In this document: in pieces, positions 25,301 through 38,488 of the stretch
Layout: each line of letters begins with the position of its first letter
Numbering within the stretch: the stretch's first letter is position 1
From: Ceratodon purpureus
Taxonomy: Eukaryota > Streptophyta > Bryopsida > Pseudoditrichales > Ditrichaceae
Reading direction: 5' to 3'
Assembly (NCBI GenBank): GCA_014871385.1
Contig: CM026430.1
Location: 17,339,433-17,403,432, forward strand
DNA length: 64,000 nucleotides
Position numbers and translations under genes: made by a program
Notes under the pieces: model-generated
Database searches by the model: none
The model's input: only the letters and a program-made list of their open reading frames with translations
What the model was told of the DNA's origin: nothing

Positions 25301-26104
25301 CTAAATTTGGTGTGTATGAGTTTGGTGATCTCTAAACTCAAGAAAAACCAATTGTGTTGTCATTTCATCCTTGAAAACAAATCTTTCTTGACTTTAGAGA
25401 CCACTTAGCTTTTCCACGTCTATTAATTATTTAAAGTAGTAAGTAAGAATATGTTTAATCAAAACTCATATCATGAAAGCCAAATATTAGATGACTTTAC
25501 GAATAGCTCTAATATTTTAAAAATTACAATGAGTAAATCTGTGATTAAGTCCAGCTTGCTAAGTTTTGTACAATTCAATAGCAAAAGTTGGGGACATACC
25601 AAGGTCACTCTTGGTATTGACAAACAGTTCATGAGGGCAAAATTTGACAAGAAAGCAGCCACAGACCTCCTTGTCATCCCACCTTATCTCTCGATGTGCT
25701 TTTCTTTCCTCAGCTGTTAGGTCACGGGCTGGAAAACATACAGCATCCAGATTCAAACATTAACCATGATTGTGACAATATTCAGCGCGCAGCTCCCACC
25801 ACATCAAAATTATGGTTGAAATTGCATTAAGAACAATTATAATAACATAAAACAGCAAAGTCATGGTTCTGTGTCATTTTGTAGAAATAATAATATTTCA
25901 TTGATTATGTAACTCCGTGTATTGCTGTTGCAGTAGTTTAATAGTGTTGAGAAATTATATACAAATGTAGTACGGTAGTGTTTTTGTTACCAGGCTGTCA
26001 TGAAAAAAAGCAAATAGGAGTGAGTTCATGGAGCATATATATATGAATTAAGTTACACCTGTGCCCATAAGCTCGTCGAGTAAAGCTCGCTGAGCTTCCA
26101 CCAT
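22395..26104 (-). CDS. LUC7-like U1 snRNP-associated protein (7 exons, 377 aa)
   Basis: LUC7 proteins belong to the U1 snRNP and help choose the 5' splice site. Minus-strand exons: 26,104-26,059, 25,728-25,600, 25,091-25,052, 24,277-24,202, 23,771-23,571, 23,353-23,141, 22,823-22,395. All phases join cleanly and no stop interrupts. The N terminus MVEAQRALLDELMGT leads into the first zinc finger (EVCGCFLVKFCPHELF, CCCH type). A coiled coil follows (KVRRGRERLAQDM to EAEALMKKV). The second, C2H2 finger reads LCETCGSFLVANDATERTQSH. The tail is RE/RS-like (KERDRERERYRK onward), as in the family. The length is normal. The match to plant LUC7 is strong; the paralogue number is not resolved. Confidence 0.93.
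23829..23873. repeat. Microsatellite in LUC7 intron 4
   Basis: TCATCC/TCGTCC-type hexamer repeats inside the intron between LUC7 exons 4 and 5. A poly-Ser frame read from it on the plus strand is not a gene. Confidence 0.85.
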
Positions 26105-28940
26105 GATCTCCAAATCCCCTTATTAACTGATGACAACTTGAATAATAATATTCCCTAAGCTGGAGATGGGTTACTCAGCAGGAGTAAAGTTTCCACTACT
26201 AAGATTAGGTCTGCACCTGCACATTATACTTCTTAAATTACATACCTGAACCACAGTGCACACTCAGACAATTTTAAATTTAAAGTTGTTCAACAGTTCA
26301 ATGGAATGGCATGGCATGACATTGCATTGCATTGCATTATATTCTAACAATTATAATTTTGGAATTCACAGATATATGTCATTGCACACCAAATGTACAA
26401 GCTGTCAATACTATGGAAGTGATTTGTAAATTAGAACTTATCATTAGTCAAATTATCTTAACTATCTTATTTAATTCTAACAGAAATCCTTGACATATCA
26501 CACTAAAGGTTTTTTTAACTACCTTCTTTCCTACTTTTTAAGCACCATTACACACCCTAAAAAAAACTAAGGGCAATGAAAAACTCCTCAAATAATTTTT
26601 ACCCTAACTAACATTCTCAATGCAAGCAATTCATTCTAGTTTTTATTTAAATGCCATTTTTAAATATTTATTGTTCTAAACAAATTTATGATGATATTTT
26701 ATAGCTTTTACAACATTTACAGACTTGTTTTCAAGGTAACAAACTATTTTCATTTCGGCATGGATATCATTTTATTCATAATATTGATGCTACAAAATAT
26801 TGTCATATTTTTTGTACTCAATCTTATAATCTTACTCTATACTTTCTATTTTCCTTTTCTTTTTTAATTCTTTCGAAGAAAAATGAGTGTAAATTCAAAA
26901 TATTTGAGATAGAAGGGGGAAACTATCAAGCTATTTCTGGTAAGAATTAGTATTCAGCTTCTTTTTTCCAAATTTGAAAGAACCTGACCTTTAGTCGTTC
27001 GTTTTTTTATGTATCCTTACAACACAGAATATAATAAAACATTAGAGGTTAAAATTGAAAGAATTTTGAGTTTTATATAAAATGTAAGTATGAACCTCCA
27101 ACTTCCAAGTAAATTTGGAATCAATTTATTTTATTATTCCAATGGGTTTTTGTGGAATATTAGTGGTTGGACTAAGTACAATAAATTGAAACAAATGACA
27201 AAGATAAAGTATTTCAATGATGGTCAAACATGAATTTGGAACTGACATTCCAAGAGTTTAGGAAAAATAAATGAAAAAAATATTATGAAATTTACTTATG
27301 TTGTGTTTTTTTAGGTGTTAAAAAGGCATATAGGATCTTTGAAGGAGTAATCTCTATTTTTCCTTTTCAGATATTTAAAAGTCATGAAGATTTTATCCAT
27401 AAAGATTAAATGTTATTTAGAAGAAACCTAAATTAAAGGTTTAGTGAGATGGCTCATGCATCTAAATTATACATTGAAGTTTTAGCATCTAATTGAACAT
27501 AGTATTAAAAACTGATGATTAAAGAGGGAAATGTTTTTATAATGAAAAAGATTCATTTTGAAATGATGTTAAAAAATTTACATTCAAAAGTGACATCATA
27601 TGAACTTGGTCAAAATTTTCAAAAATAAATTTTAGCAAGATTTAGGACCCTAATCTCTAAAAGATAATTGTTTTAGAATGCATTGGATTTTTTTGAGATC
27701 CGAAGTGAATTCCTATGATATCAATTTTTATTGTGAATTTTTAATTTTTTTAAACGTAGAGAAATGCAAGAGCTTTGCGGAAGTATAATGTTTTCTTGCA
27801 CTAAAAATTGGAAAAATATATTTATGGTGGCTAAAGCATTTTTTTTACTACAGAAGTTGGGCAATTTCAAATGTTTTTACTACACCCCTCAATTACCTTT
27901 AAGATTTCTATACAAGTAACTAACATGATTTCTCTTTAGGATGTCCAAAAAAATATTTTTTTATTGAGAGGAAACATCATTCTACAAGGAATCAAAGTTT
28001 TCTCATACTTTTAATCAAGATTGAAAATAAGTTTTTTGTAATCACATAAAAGATAAATACTTTTCACATTTTTGCTAATTTTTTCTTAATTGAAGAATAG
28101 ACAAGAACCTTTGTTTTGACTGCACAACTTTGCATTTTATATTAATCTAGTTTAAGGGAAAATCAAAATGAATATTAGCAATTATATGAATCTATGTCTC
28201 TTTTATAAGTAATTTTACAATGCACCATTTCTTTGCAACTTCTAAAATTTGGTGTAGAAGTAATTACATCATGTACACTATATTATTTTGATATTTCCAA
28301 CTTATGTAATGTAAAATTTTAACACAAAATAAATTCAAAGTCTAATGATCATGTTTGAGTAAGATTTTTGAACAAAATGCCTATAGACTTCAAAACTCTA
28401 TAATCTTCCAATCTATGCGGCTTAATTTAGTGAGATTTTTTGCCGCACAATTTACAAGCAATCTTAAGCAAGATCTTACCATTGGAAATGCAAAAAAACA
28501 TTTTTTTTGGTTTTTTCACTCCTCACTTTAAAAATGGCACTCTCTGAGTGTTTTTGGTGAGAAATCGTCAAAGAATTTTAGGGATTATATTTTTAATTTT
28601 AGGACAATTTTACATTTTCAAGAAGAAATGTTCTACTCATAGAGCATAAAATTATTAGATTCCATAAATTTGTAGGGATTGAAATGAACAAGAGCACGCT
28701 TTACTAACGTGCTTTAGCAGTAACAAACAAGACTTAGTTTTCACCAAAAAACAACAAAAGTCAAACTCAAGGTACATCCTCGAATGACCATAGCTAGTAT
28801 GAAAAGTTGTCTTCTATTTATCTCTTTCGTTCATTTGCATAAGATTTTAAGCACCTTTTAGATTAATATTTGTAGAAATCTTTGTCTGTTTGAGTTGTTT
28901 TAGAAGACTAGAAATCAAAGATAATAGGGAACTTCTCGTT
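26105..28940. other. AT-rich DNA upstream of LUC7, no gene seen
   Basis: The first few hundred bases should include the LUC7 promoter and leader. A short TGGCATGGCATGACATTGCA run lies near 26,308. The remainder is very AT-rich, without a frame above background and without visible repeats. Old decayed elements may be hidden here. Confidence 0.4.
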
Positions 28941-30860
28941 TTTCTTATATTATTGACGCTTTGATAGTTCACGCACATTTGCAACCAACCGTCTTTCTTC
29001 TTTACAAATAAGATTGGTGCTCAAACTGACAATTTCTAATGACTAATGAAGTTTTTGGCTAGATTCTCATCCATATAGTTCTACAACTCCGTTAACTTCG
29101 TCTGCAAAAGATTGTAGATTGGGTCAAAAGGCGGTTGTCTTCCTTCTTGCAAGTCTATGACCAAATTGTATGGTCGGTGTTCTGGAAGCATGGTTGCATT
29201 TTTCTTTTGAAATACATCTAGAAAATCCTTATATTGCTCCAGTAGACTTGCTATCAAAATCTTCTCTCTACCAATTGGAGTTGTATAAATGAAAAAGAAA
29301 ATGTGCTTTCTTTGGAAAATTTTACAAACAATCATGCCAAATAAATAAGGGTTTTTGGTCTTGATATTGTTTAACAAGTTTATTCTCAAAGCGTTCGATG
29401 AAAAATTTATCCATAGCAAAATCTAATTTATAAAAGGGTTATGCATCTCAAACCATAAAAGACTAAGAATAATACGATTTGATGGTGCTCTAATAATGTC
29501 GAAAAAAATATAATTACAATGGGTTGTAAATGTTACTTCTATAGGTCTTGATATATGTTTAAATTTCCTTATTAGAAGAATCTTGTAACGCTCAACAAAT
29601 TCTATGTCTAGGAAATAAGCAATTGCTTTTGAATCTTGTAAGACTAAGGTTTTAAATTTTTTTAACCAAACGATAGAGGAATAGTAAAAAAATGGACAAG
29701 CTACATAAAAATGAGGAATCTGATTGTTGTTGCGGTATTGAATTGTTTAGCCGCATGGACCCTATTGTACTTGGGCATATTTGTTTTCCTGGATGATAGT
29801 GCTTTTGGTCTTAACAATGCATCAATTCTGTTTCTTGGGATAATTTCCAACTTGTGACCTTTGTCACCGCAATACAAACATATTTCTTCTTTCATACATT
29901 GTTTATTTTCTTCCAAGGTAAGGGATTTGATATGTACCACATCAATTTGGATGTCTTTCACCTTAGAATATGAACTTAAGGTACTAGCTAACATCTTTGA
30001 GCCATGGCAAGTGATATGCATTCTTGAGTGTTGGCCTTTGCAACATTGAAATAAATGATTATTGTACTTCAAAGCTTGGCTAATGGCTTTGTTGAGCAAT
30101 CTTAAATCATGAAGAGATGATAGAAAATCCTATGCATAATCACTCAAACCTCAATGAAATTGAATTATCAATGGTTTTTTGTCTTAATTTGTGTCGTGTG
30201 CCAATTGCCTAAAGTCTGATGCATAGATTGAGTGTGTTCCTTCTCAAAGCAACTGAAAGGCTTTATTATAGCCCATTGCACCTCATAATGTTTACCAAAT
30301 GCTTCCACAAAGGCCTCCAAAAAGGTCTCATATTTGTTCAAAATTAACAATCTCTTTGAAAACAAATAAACAAACCTTGATAGAGTTTGTCATGTAAGCA
30401 AAGATCCAACTAGTCCAACACGTGACTTCTCCGTTACGCATTGCTCATGATGCAATTATGTTATCAATTTGATCTTATTGACAAAACCTCTAAATTTTGA
30501 ACATATACCATCAAATTTGTTTGGAAGGCCAATTTGGGGTTCTTTTTTGTTTTAGAACTAATGGTTCTTGTCAAAATAGAGACAAAGTTGCTTCTTTTGG
30601 TGCTGAAAAATTGCGGATTGTACCTTTCAAATGTTTCATCATCATGAAGCCTTGCTATGAAACCTTTAATCTCCTTAGTTCTCTGTGATAACTTAGCAAA
30701 AACATTCATGATGACGTCCAACTTGGATTCTAAACCCTTCATTATACTAATATCTTCACCTCTGACCATTCTAAAAAAAGAAATATCTATATTTCTATAA
30801 TAAGATAATTTTGGTTTAGAAGATGATTCTTTACAAATGAGACTTGTATGCAAGTGATAG
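28940..30860 (-). mobile_element. Decayed Ty3/Gypsy retrotransposon, gag and 5' pol remnants
   Basis: Read on the minus strand from right to left. 30,853-30,464 resembles a gag N-terminal segment (LDVIMNVFAKLSQRTKEIKG) and 30,365-30,168 more gag. 30,099-29,701 contains a damaged zinc knuckle (CLYCGDKGHK, last Cys missing). 29,419-29,081 is the region before reverse transcriptase (QYKDFLDVFQKKNA, LPEHRPYNL, PPFDPIYNL). Near 29,030-28,960 the RT start PILFVKKKDGWLQMCVN is readable. Stops and shifts break all frames. I found no LTR pair or primer-binding site, so the limits are approximate and it is a dead fossil. Confidence 0.75.
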
Positions 30861-30869
30861 GTGGAGAGT

Positions 30870-31030
30870 GGAGACCGGATAATTAGAGAGCGGAGAGCAA
30901 AAAATTGAAAATAGATCCAAATATAGAATTTGTACTAAACATAGAAGTTAAAATTAGAAGATTCAAATTTTCTTGGAATATTATTTTTTAAGAAATATTT
31001 CATACATATGACCGTAGACCTACGGAGGTT
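30870..31030. repeat. Dispersed GAGAGCGGAGAGC repeat block, copy 1
   Basis: Contains AGAGCGGAGAGC followed by an AT-rich stretch with AAAATTAGAAGATTC-AAT and TGACC-TA-ACC. The same order of motifs occurs at 51,600-51,830 in the same orientation, so both are parts of one repeat family. Confidence 0.55.
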
Positions 31031-31284
31031 TTAGATTAAAAAATGCTTGTATATTCTCTAATACCTTGCTCTCTCATTTGAGTAATATTGGTTGATGTAA
31101 TCAATTTTTTAAAGGACCACTTTTTCTTCTTTTGAAGAAGATAAAGAACATCTAAATGATCAATGACCTTATTTCACGGGACAAAACACCATTTTCAGAG
31201 ATATATAATTTTGGGCTATGATTGACCCTTTATTTTTTTCGATTGATTTTTTGCTAACTCGTCACGATAGGAGTGAGTTACTTA

Positions 31285-31365
31285 GCGCTAGGATTTTGGA
31301 TGACGTTGTTGGTGTTGTTGTTTCACTTGCTGATGACGTAGGCCCGTTTCAACTATATGTGGAGT
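31285..31365 (+). pseudogene. Fragment of the 150-aa small protein encoded at 52.6 kb
   Basis: Translates as VVVSLADDVGPFQLYVEL, close to IVVSLADDVCPFQPYVEV at the start of the protein encoded at 52,583. The frame is lost on both sides. Together with the shared block at 30.9 and 51.6 kb, it shows that this small gene belongs to a mobile or duplicated unit. Confidence 0.6.
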
Positions 31366-31539
31366 TGAGACATATAGGTTTGCAGCCAGAGGTTTAATGT
31401 ATCAAGGAACCTTGAGGTCTGATTAGTTCCGAGACGACACTCTTCACCTGCACTAGACACTAGTTACACTATGGTGTTTGACGAATAAGAACCTGACAAT
31501 TGTACTTCATTGTACCACCAAATTTGTGTGCCTTAGGCT

Positions 31540-31960
31540 ATACTAAGGTCAAGGCACCTATAATCGACCAGTTAACAGATTTGCCACTGAGATTGGAGGT
31601 GTATAAGTTAAGGGAGATTTTTCCTTGAAGGGAAATAGGTTTAAGGAGGAATGCAACTTTAAATGTCATGTTTACTTCAATATTTAATTTACTATGAAAT
31701 TTGAAAGACATATTTTTTGAATACATATAACCAATATGTAGGCCCACCTAAAACCGACCACCATGACACCAAAACTTCATTACTCTGCTACTACCAAAAT
31801 ATTCCCATTTGATTCCCTTTCTGCCAATCATGCTTGATACTTTCTTCTAGATCTCCCAAGATTTTGAATTTGAAAATTGGTCGGAAATGGAGATTGGGAA
31901 TGGATAAGTCTATTGATTAATTATAGGTACCTCGTTGGCTATGGGTGCCTCGACCTTATA
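31540..31960. repeat. Dispersed repeat family, copy 3
   Basis: The best match to 8036-8459, in the same orientation, with long identical runs such as AAAACCGACCACCATGACAC and CAATCATGCTTGATACTTTC. Differences are scattered point changes and small gaps. Confidence 0.75.
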
Positions 31961-34295
31961 CCTTGTCAACAATACTCAATGTACTTTGTTTTACATCTAA
32001 AATACAATATGACTAATTACACAATTCTATAAAAAAATTCACATCTATGATAAAATTTATGTTTATAAAAAAATAAGATTTTTTCTTTACATTACATGGT
32101 TCTAGTATAAAAACTAAAAAAATAAAAATATCACAATCGCACTCAAACATAGGAAATTAACAAATTTTAATTTACATCGTAATAAAATTTATAAATATGT
32201 TAGTAACTTTTTATTTGATTCCAAATCGTATAATTTTTTCATATTATGATTTTTATTTTTTTTAAATTCCTAGAATAAATACAATGCAAAATCTTACATT
32301 TTGTATATTTTTAAATACACAAAAAGTTGTACAAACACTTGAACTTGAGTTGAATGAAGATTGGTTGAATGATTTACATACAATAGTGATGAATGCACAC
32401 CAATACATTCAAAGAATGTCTTTAAGTGCAAGACAAAGAGGACTTTGAAGAGAATTATTTAGAAAGAACTATTTATGTTTGGTCTCTTGAAAGTAGAAAA
32501 AAATAATAGATAAAGTTGGATTTTGAGTATTAATTGGAACCATTACATTTTTCTTTTGGTTCAAGACATTTTGAACTCATAGAAAAATTAAAATAAAGCA
32601 TGCCAATAGTTTTAAATATAGAAAATAAACAAATTGAAATAATAAATTTAGAATCATATAGTTTATATGAAGAATTAGATTCACAAAAAAATTCGAAATC
32701 AAGCATATGTGAAAAAGGACAATTTGTACAATTATACACTCAATAAGAGATGATGAATAATGAGGAAAATATAGTTTAATAAATCAAATTAATGTAGGTA
32801 TTAAATTTTTTGTAAACAATGAATTTTGAAATAAAATATCTACAAATACCAAATCTAAACTATAGGTAATCAGAATGTCTAGAGTAATCTGTTGAATATT
32901 AAAAAAACGGATATGGATGATTGTTGTTTAATAGATGTGATTATTGTGGATAATCAAAAAAATATTGAAAATAGTAATTTGAATAGAAATGACATCAACA
33001 GAAATTATAAAAATTTAGCAAACAACATTCAAAATAGTACATCAAATATTGAGGAAAAAATAAAAAATAAAAATAAATGTTATAGAGTTTGGAGCTTAAT
33101 AAAACTCTAAAAGCTTTGATGTTGGAATAAACAACAAGTGATGAAATCGTTTCAAGATTTTTACTAGAAATGCAATAACTATATTAGTATATTCACTAAA
33201 TGAACCGCCATATTAGAAAGATTAAAACTTGCATTATAAAAGATAAAGTTGCTACAATTAAAGTAAATGAATATGCTTTAATTAAAAAGGATGAAATTGA
33301 ATAGATTCCTATTATAAAGGTAAAAAAATGATGTATAATGAAATTTGAAATAAATCGAATTTAATTATAGAGCATAGATATATGATGTCAAATGAAATTC
33401 AAAATGAAAATAACTTGTCAGTTTCAAATTAAAAACGATCTTATACCAAATGGAAAGAAATGAATGGTTAATTGAAATCAATATTGAATGAACACAAAAG
33501 TATATTCCTTTCTTTTATTGCATCTGAAATAAAAAATATATGTCCATTGGATAAAAATTTGTCTCAAAAAGGTTCAACCAAATGTAAGTTGGTCAAAAAC
33601 TAAAATTAAAATAAGGATTCTTTTATTATATTTCTTAAAAAGATAAAAGATATTCCAATCTATCCATGTACATGTTGTGAAAGGTTGAATTTCATTTTAA
33701 CGACTACCGCATCTTATAGAAAGTTTATGAATAAGATTGATAATTCATAAAAATATAATTTTAAATTGACAATGAAAGAAAAAATACATGTATGTAATTT
33801 TCAATTAATAATTGTATAGTTCCTAAATACTGTGTTTCAAACAACCTTTCTAATTCTTTTTAATAGAATCTACCAAAAAGCTTACAACCTTGGAAGAAAG
33901 ATTAATATCTCTACATATTGCATTTGCACAAATCCATAAGTTGTACAAATATAGCCAATACAAATTATACGGAAGTATCATAATTCTTTGAGCAAAAATG
34001 AATCAAACTCAATCTTTACTTCTTACTTATCTGAAGATGGTACAATAATTGTAATATTACTAAAATGTTGTCTAGAATGTCATTTTCCCTGTATGTCAAG
34101 AAATATTTGACCAAATTTATCAATGTTGGCTTTAAAAGACCTAATGAAGATCCTCTTGACACACTTGAAGAGTGCAATATCAAAGGCGTGGGAAGAAGAA
34201 AACAAGCTGAGTAGTTCAATTGGAAATTTGGAATGTAGTGGAAGTCAAAGAACAAAGGTAAGTTTTATATGATTTCTTGCATTCTATGTGCGTGC
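31961..34295. other. Very AT-rich DNA with possible degraded TE coding remnants
   Basis: No intact gene. Around 33,640-33,690 a short frame reads KDIPIYPCTCCERLNF, which recalls the Cys-rich N-terminal motif of some Helitron-type proteins. Stops surround it and the match is too short to name. A 72-aa Asn-rich frame at 32,892 looks like AT-bias noise. Confidence 0.35.
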
Positions 34296-34654
34296 TATCA
34301 CTAGTGGAAATCAGTCACAAGTACACCGGAATGAACACCTAAAAAGGACCTAAACTGGGCCGTGAGGAATGGTGTAGTTAGGATCCATTTCGGTGTAAAT
34401 GGGCAGCTGACACACTCTTTCGGAGATTGCGCTGTCTGGTAATCGAACCCCTGTGGCCCCCACGTTTTTGATTTTACTCTGTATCCATGCACGGCATGTG
34501 CGTTTGTCGGGTAGCGAGACATTTACACATTGCAAAGAGTCGCGGTAACTCTCTGTTCGCGGATGAACTCGCGGATGTATAAGGTCGCTGTCCATCGTGA
34601 GGTGATTCATCGTGAGGTAAACTGGGTTCCAAGTTTCACCAAAGATATTTTACG

Positions 34655-34961
34655 CATACCCGGTGCTAGAGGTTTATGCCCTGACGAACAATAACCGGTG
34701 CTTCTATGCCGGATACCCGGTAGTTATGCCATACCCGGAATGAAGTTGAGAACACTGTGCCCCAGAGACGAGTTCCAATTGATGACCGGATCGTGTGGTT
34801 TATACTAGGGTTGTTACCCTAGTACTTACGCATTATTGAGACCCCTCACGTATACCCGAAAAAGAGTTCAAAAATAGAATTTAGGGTTTTCTTACGGATA
34901 TGTTCAATTCGGTCGGGTATCAATGGTGGTACCCTAGTACCAATCAGCTTTGGCCGGGTAT
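34655..34961. repeat. CACTA subterminal repeats (ATACCCGG)
   Basis: ATACCCGG occurs at 34,656, 34,713 and 34,731, with ATACCCGA at 34,852 and inverted copies at 34,913 and 34,954. One further copy lies near the right end at 50,605. Short motifs in both orientations just inside CACTA ends are the usual binding sites of the TNPA protein; that role is inferred here. Confidence 0.7.
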
Positions 34962-35218
34962 GTAATTATTCTGTTACCCCGTTTTATATCCGGATTTTGG
35001 TCCGTCACTACGGATATCAGTCGGATACTATTAATTAAATATATTGTAATGCTAATACAAGATGTGAAATATCATGCACCGCTGCGCTCTAGCTGAAAAG
35101 ATGAGCTCCAGAGTTACGATTTTCCATTATAAACAATTGAATACATATGATGGTTTAGGGAAACAAATTCGTATTACCCGCTGCTGACCTCTGATATGTC
35201 CTATTAAATGTCACTAAG

Positions 35219-38200
35219 TCATGCTACTTGTTTCTGAGGGATTACTTTGGGCTTCTTGTGTAATAGACGACTCTGCCATTTCACATATACGCTACTACCT
35301 GAGGACTTAACCATTGCTTGGTCTAGCATCGTAAAAGGCTGTCTGGTCTCTTTAAACAGGAGTGGTAAGTTCGGAACTAGAATTCGATGGATTTGCACCA
35401 TCTGCTGACCTTCGGAACAGTGGGATCCAAATTTTTGTGAGGGAGATTTCCAGCTCCTCCCGGTTCTTCACTCGGCAACGATCTTGGTTCCAGCATCGGG
35501 GTGAAGCACATAGCAAAGACAGTTCGCTGCAAGGGCGTCAGAGGTGACTCTTGGGAGGAGCCCTAAGTCAAATTTCGGTCTTGGTCCTCTAGGCGTTGGC
35601 TCTTCTACAGGACTGTTACTCTTCCATCTCGTGTTGATCCCGTCGGGTGCCATCCTTGGTGCAGGATCGGCAGTTTGGTGCTGGACATCGGTTGTGTTCA
35701 TCGCTTCTGCTATCCGTGGATCACCTGCTGATGCACCTGCTCTGTTGTCCACACTCTGGTGTGGCGAATGAGCAATCGCGTCCGTTCTAATTGAAGCTGA
35801 AACTTCGGTAGACACAGCAGCTCCAATCGGCATAGAATTCCGGAAGTTTTGTAACATGGTGTTCGGCGTGACTGGTATGGTATCGCCACTCGCCCATGAC
35901 GGAGACCGTGCAGCGTAGTTACTTTGAATCTGCACAGGAGGTAGAATTGCTGATGGTCGACTGAGATCAGTAGCGGGGTCAGTCATTGAAGGACCTTTAC
36001 TCGGCTGCATGTCCGAACTTTGGACTAAAGGAGGAGCATTGCTTACAACATGTGGATTCTGGTGTGGTGGAGCGGCGTTAGGGGCGGCGGTCACCGGTGG
36101 TTCAGTTGTCGGCGTCAACTCTCGCGCATGCGTATTCTGGGGGGTTGGCAGTTGAGGATTCAAGAACTTCAACAGCAGTTCCTTCACCTCCCTTATCTGG
36201 TCCTTGCTGCTAGATAGGTCGTTAGCCATCTGGATCACAGTACTTTCCAGTGCGTTTATTCTTGTGGCCTCCCTGATGGCATACGGCGGTGTTGCAGGTC
36301 TCTGGAATCGATAAAATCTCATCGTTAGATATGTTACGAAGTGGCTACCTGTGTACTAAGGAGCAGAAGGAGTTACCGCAACAACAACAAACCGAATTAA
36401 GATTAAAGATAACCTTCGACAAACTGAATTAGAACTGGGATCATTGCAGGTCTCTGGAATTGATAAAATCTCATCGTTAGATATGTTACGAAGTGGCTAC
36501 GTGTGTACTGAGAAGCAGAAGGAGTTACCGCAACAACAACAAACCGAATTAAGATTAAAGATAACCTTCAACAAATTGACTTAGAACTGGAATCATTCAT
36601 ATTAAAAAGTAAATAGCGTTTAGAGTACCCGGGGAAAACTTGGGGTCTGATTGTCTGGCCGAGGTCCTTGGGCGGAGGCTTGAGTTGTCACTTGGTTGAT
36701 GCCAGTGGTTGGAGTACTGTCCCGATAATCCGTAGATAGACTATTAGATTCGGTGTTGAAAGTCGAACCAGTGTGCAAGTTTCCTTGCCCCTCATGGCAT
36801 GGGTTGTGACTCTGCATTTTAAATGACAAATTCAGAAGATGAATACGGCAGTAATGAATTAGAGCAAAAGTAAAACATGCATAAAATTCTGTGTGGATAC
36901 ATTGCACGTACCCGAAACAAGGGAGGGGCTGCACCGGGATCAATGTTGTCGTTCTCAATGAGGTGAGCCTTCCGTTTACCTTTCCTCATCTCTATCATCT
37001 GAATAGACTCCTCCTTTCCTGCTGCACTCAACCAGTATTTCTTCCACTCTGTGAAAGCCTCTATCGGGCAACGGAGGTGCCTCCCGCCACTAGTTTCAAT
37101 GAAGTGCGCTTTCCATAACTTTCGATCATTTTTTAATGTATTCTTTAAGAATTTACCAAGATATTTGATATCTAATGGTCTAGAATAGGTGAACTGCTGA
37201 GCTAGTTTTTGAGCAATACAATCTACTTGAGAATTCCAATACTCTCGTCTTGCTTTGTAACTCCTTACTTTGTAATTCAAGGTTTGACGGGCAAAGAGGC
37301 GTGCTGCCCGATGCCACGGGCTTTTCAGGCCAAGAACAGTACCTGAATCGCTAACAGGTATGGAGATGTGCGGGTCACGATTTTGGGCATGTGCAGCCGC
37401 CATCTCCTTCAAGAAAGGTCGATTCATTTCACGAGCTGCTGTGCGGCGCTTGTTCAAAATGTCGTTCTGGGGATCAGAAGGAGATGTGATGCCCGTGCCT
37501 CCCCAATCTGAAATCGGTCCCTCTGGAGCACTCTGTAATGTCGGTCTTGTGTTGGCGGATGGGCATGCAGCATCCGACCCAGAACCTCCTCGATAGTCAC
37601 TGAGGTGGGTGGTACTTGGTGGTCGTGCATTCTCCAGCCATGGACCTTGTGCCGGTATGCTCCCGAAATGGGTAGGATAAACAACAGGGGGATTAGATAA
37701 GGGTACCTGACCAGTTTGGTAGCGATAACTCACATGTGAGTACTGCGGGTTGGCATGTCCAGATGATGTGGACTGTGTCTGAACCTACGAGCAAGGGGAA
37801 GTCACACACATGGATATACTTTGGCAGTTAAATACTAGGATAATTTTGTAGCGGTGGCATAATGGTCACAGCAAAATCTGTCATCTCTTAATCAACTCGA
37901 ACTAAAAACACATGTGGTTCACATTGAAAATCATACGGTTGTAACAGGTCGTACTCATTGAAGATGTAAAATTTTGACGCTGTACCTGCTACGATTTCGT
38001 GAACAAGTGAGTACTGCTGTACATGTTGTGCACACGTAGCAGAACTAGCATCTTCACAGTTAGGGCAGTGGTTGTATAACATGACAGTCGTCAAAGTCAC
38101 GACACAGGATAACGTGAGTAACATCTATACCGGACTTACTGGTCTACATTACGCAATAACGCATGAGTTTGCACCGGTCGACCTAAGGTTCATGCAACAA

Positions 38201-38488
38201 AACCAAACTGACGGTATCCACAGATAAGGTGCGATTCAAAATTCATTGCACTGGTTGAAGAAATACCTGGTGTTGCGGCGAATCGTCCAAGTACTGTCCG
38301 TCGATCATTTGGTAAGGGGCCACTCGAGGAGGAAACGCCATCGCTCTCTGTACAGGGAGGACACTACACGGCTCTGGGGACTCACTTCGATCCTTCACCG
38401 AAGAACAACTGCCTTCGGAAGAAGAGCTCGAAGGCCAGGGATCACCGCAGAAAATCATGTACCCTGGGTGTGCTAACGTGGAATCCAT
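35219..38488 (-). pseudogene. TNPA-like CACTA protein (Ptta/EnSpm, Transposase_24 type), one in-frame TGA
   Basis: Exons on the minus strand by phase: 38,488-38,267, 37,784-36,912, 36,811-36,629, 36,301-35,219. The total would be about 786 residues. Exon 2 holds the plant Ptta/EnSpm core: YLGKFLKNTLKNDRKLWKAH followed by CPIEAFTEWKKYW. The N and C halves are Pro/Ser/Thr-rich linkers. Exon 4 reads to TKIVAE, meets TGA at 35,468-35,470, and continues open in the same frame through MVQIHRILVPNLPLLF to SSVYVKWQSRLL, which resembles the family's C-terminal end. The stop is therefore probably a point mutation, and the truncated product would lack about 83 residues. TNPA-type proteins bind subterminal repeats and help TNP2. 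Exons 1 and 3 are inferred from phase only. Confidence 0.65.
36294..36597. repeat. Tandem duplication of a TNPA intron end (152-bp unit)
   Basis: GCAGGTCTCTGGAAT-GATAA begins at 36,294 and again at 36,446, and the two 152-bp copies differ at few positions. Each copy contains the exon 4 splice acceptor and first exon bases (minus strand), so there are two candidate acceptors. Confidence 0.9.
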
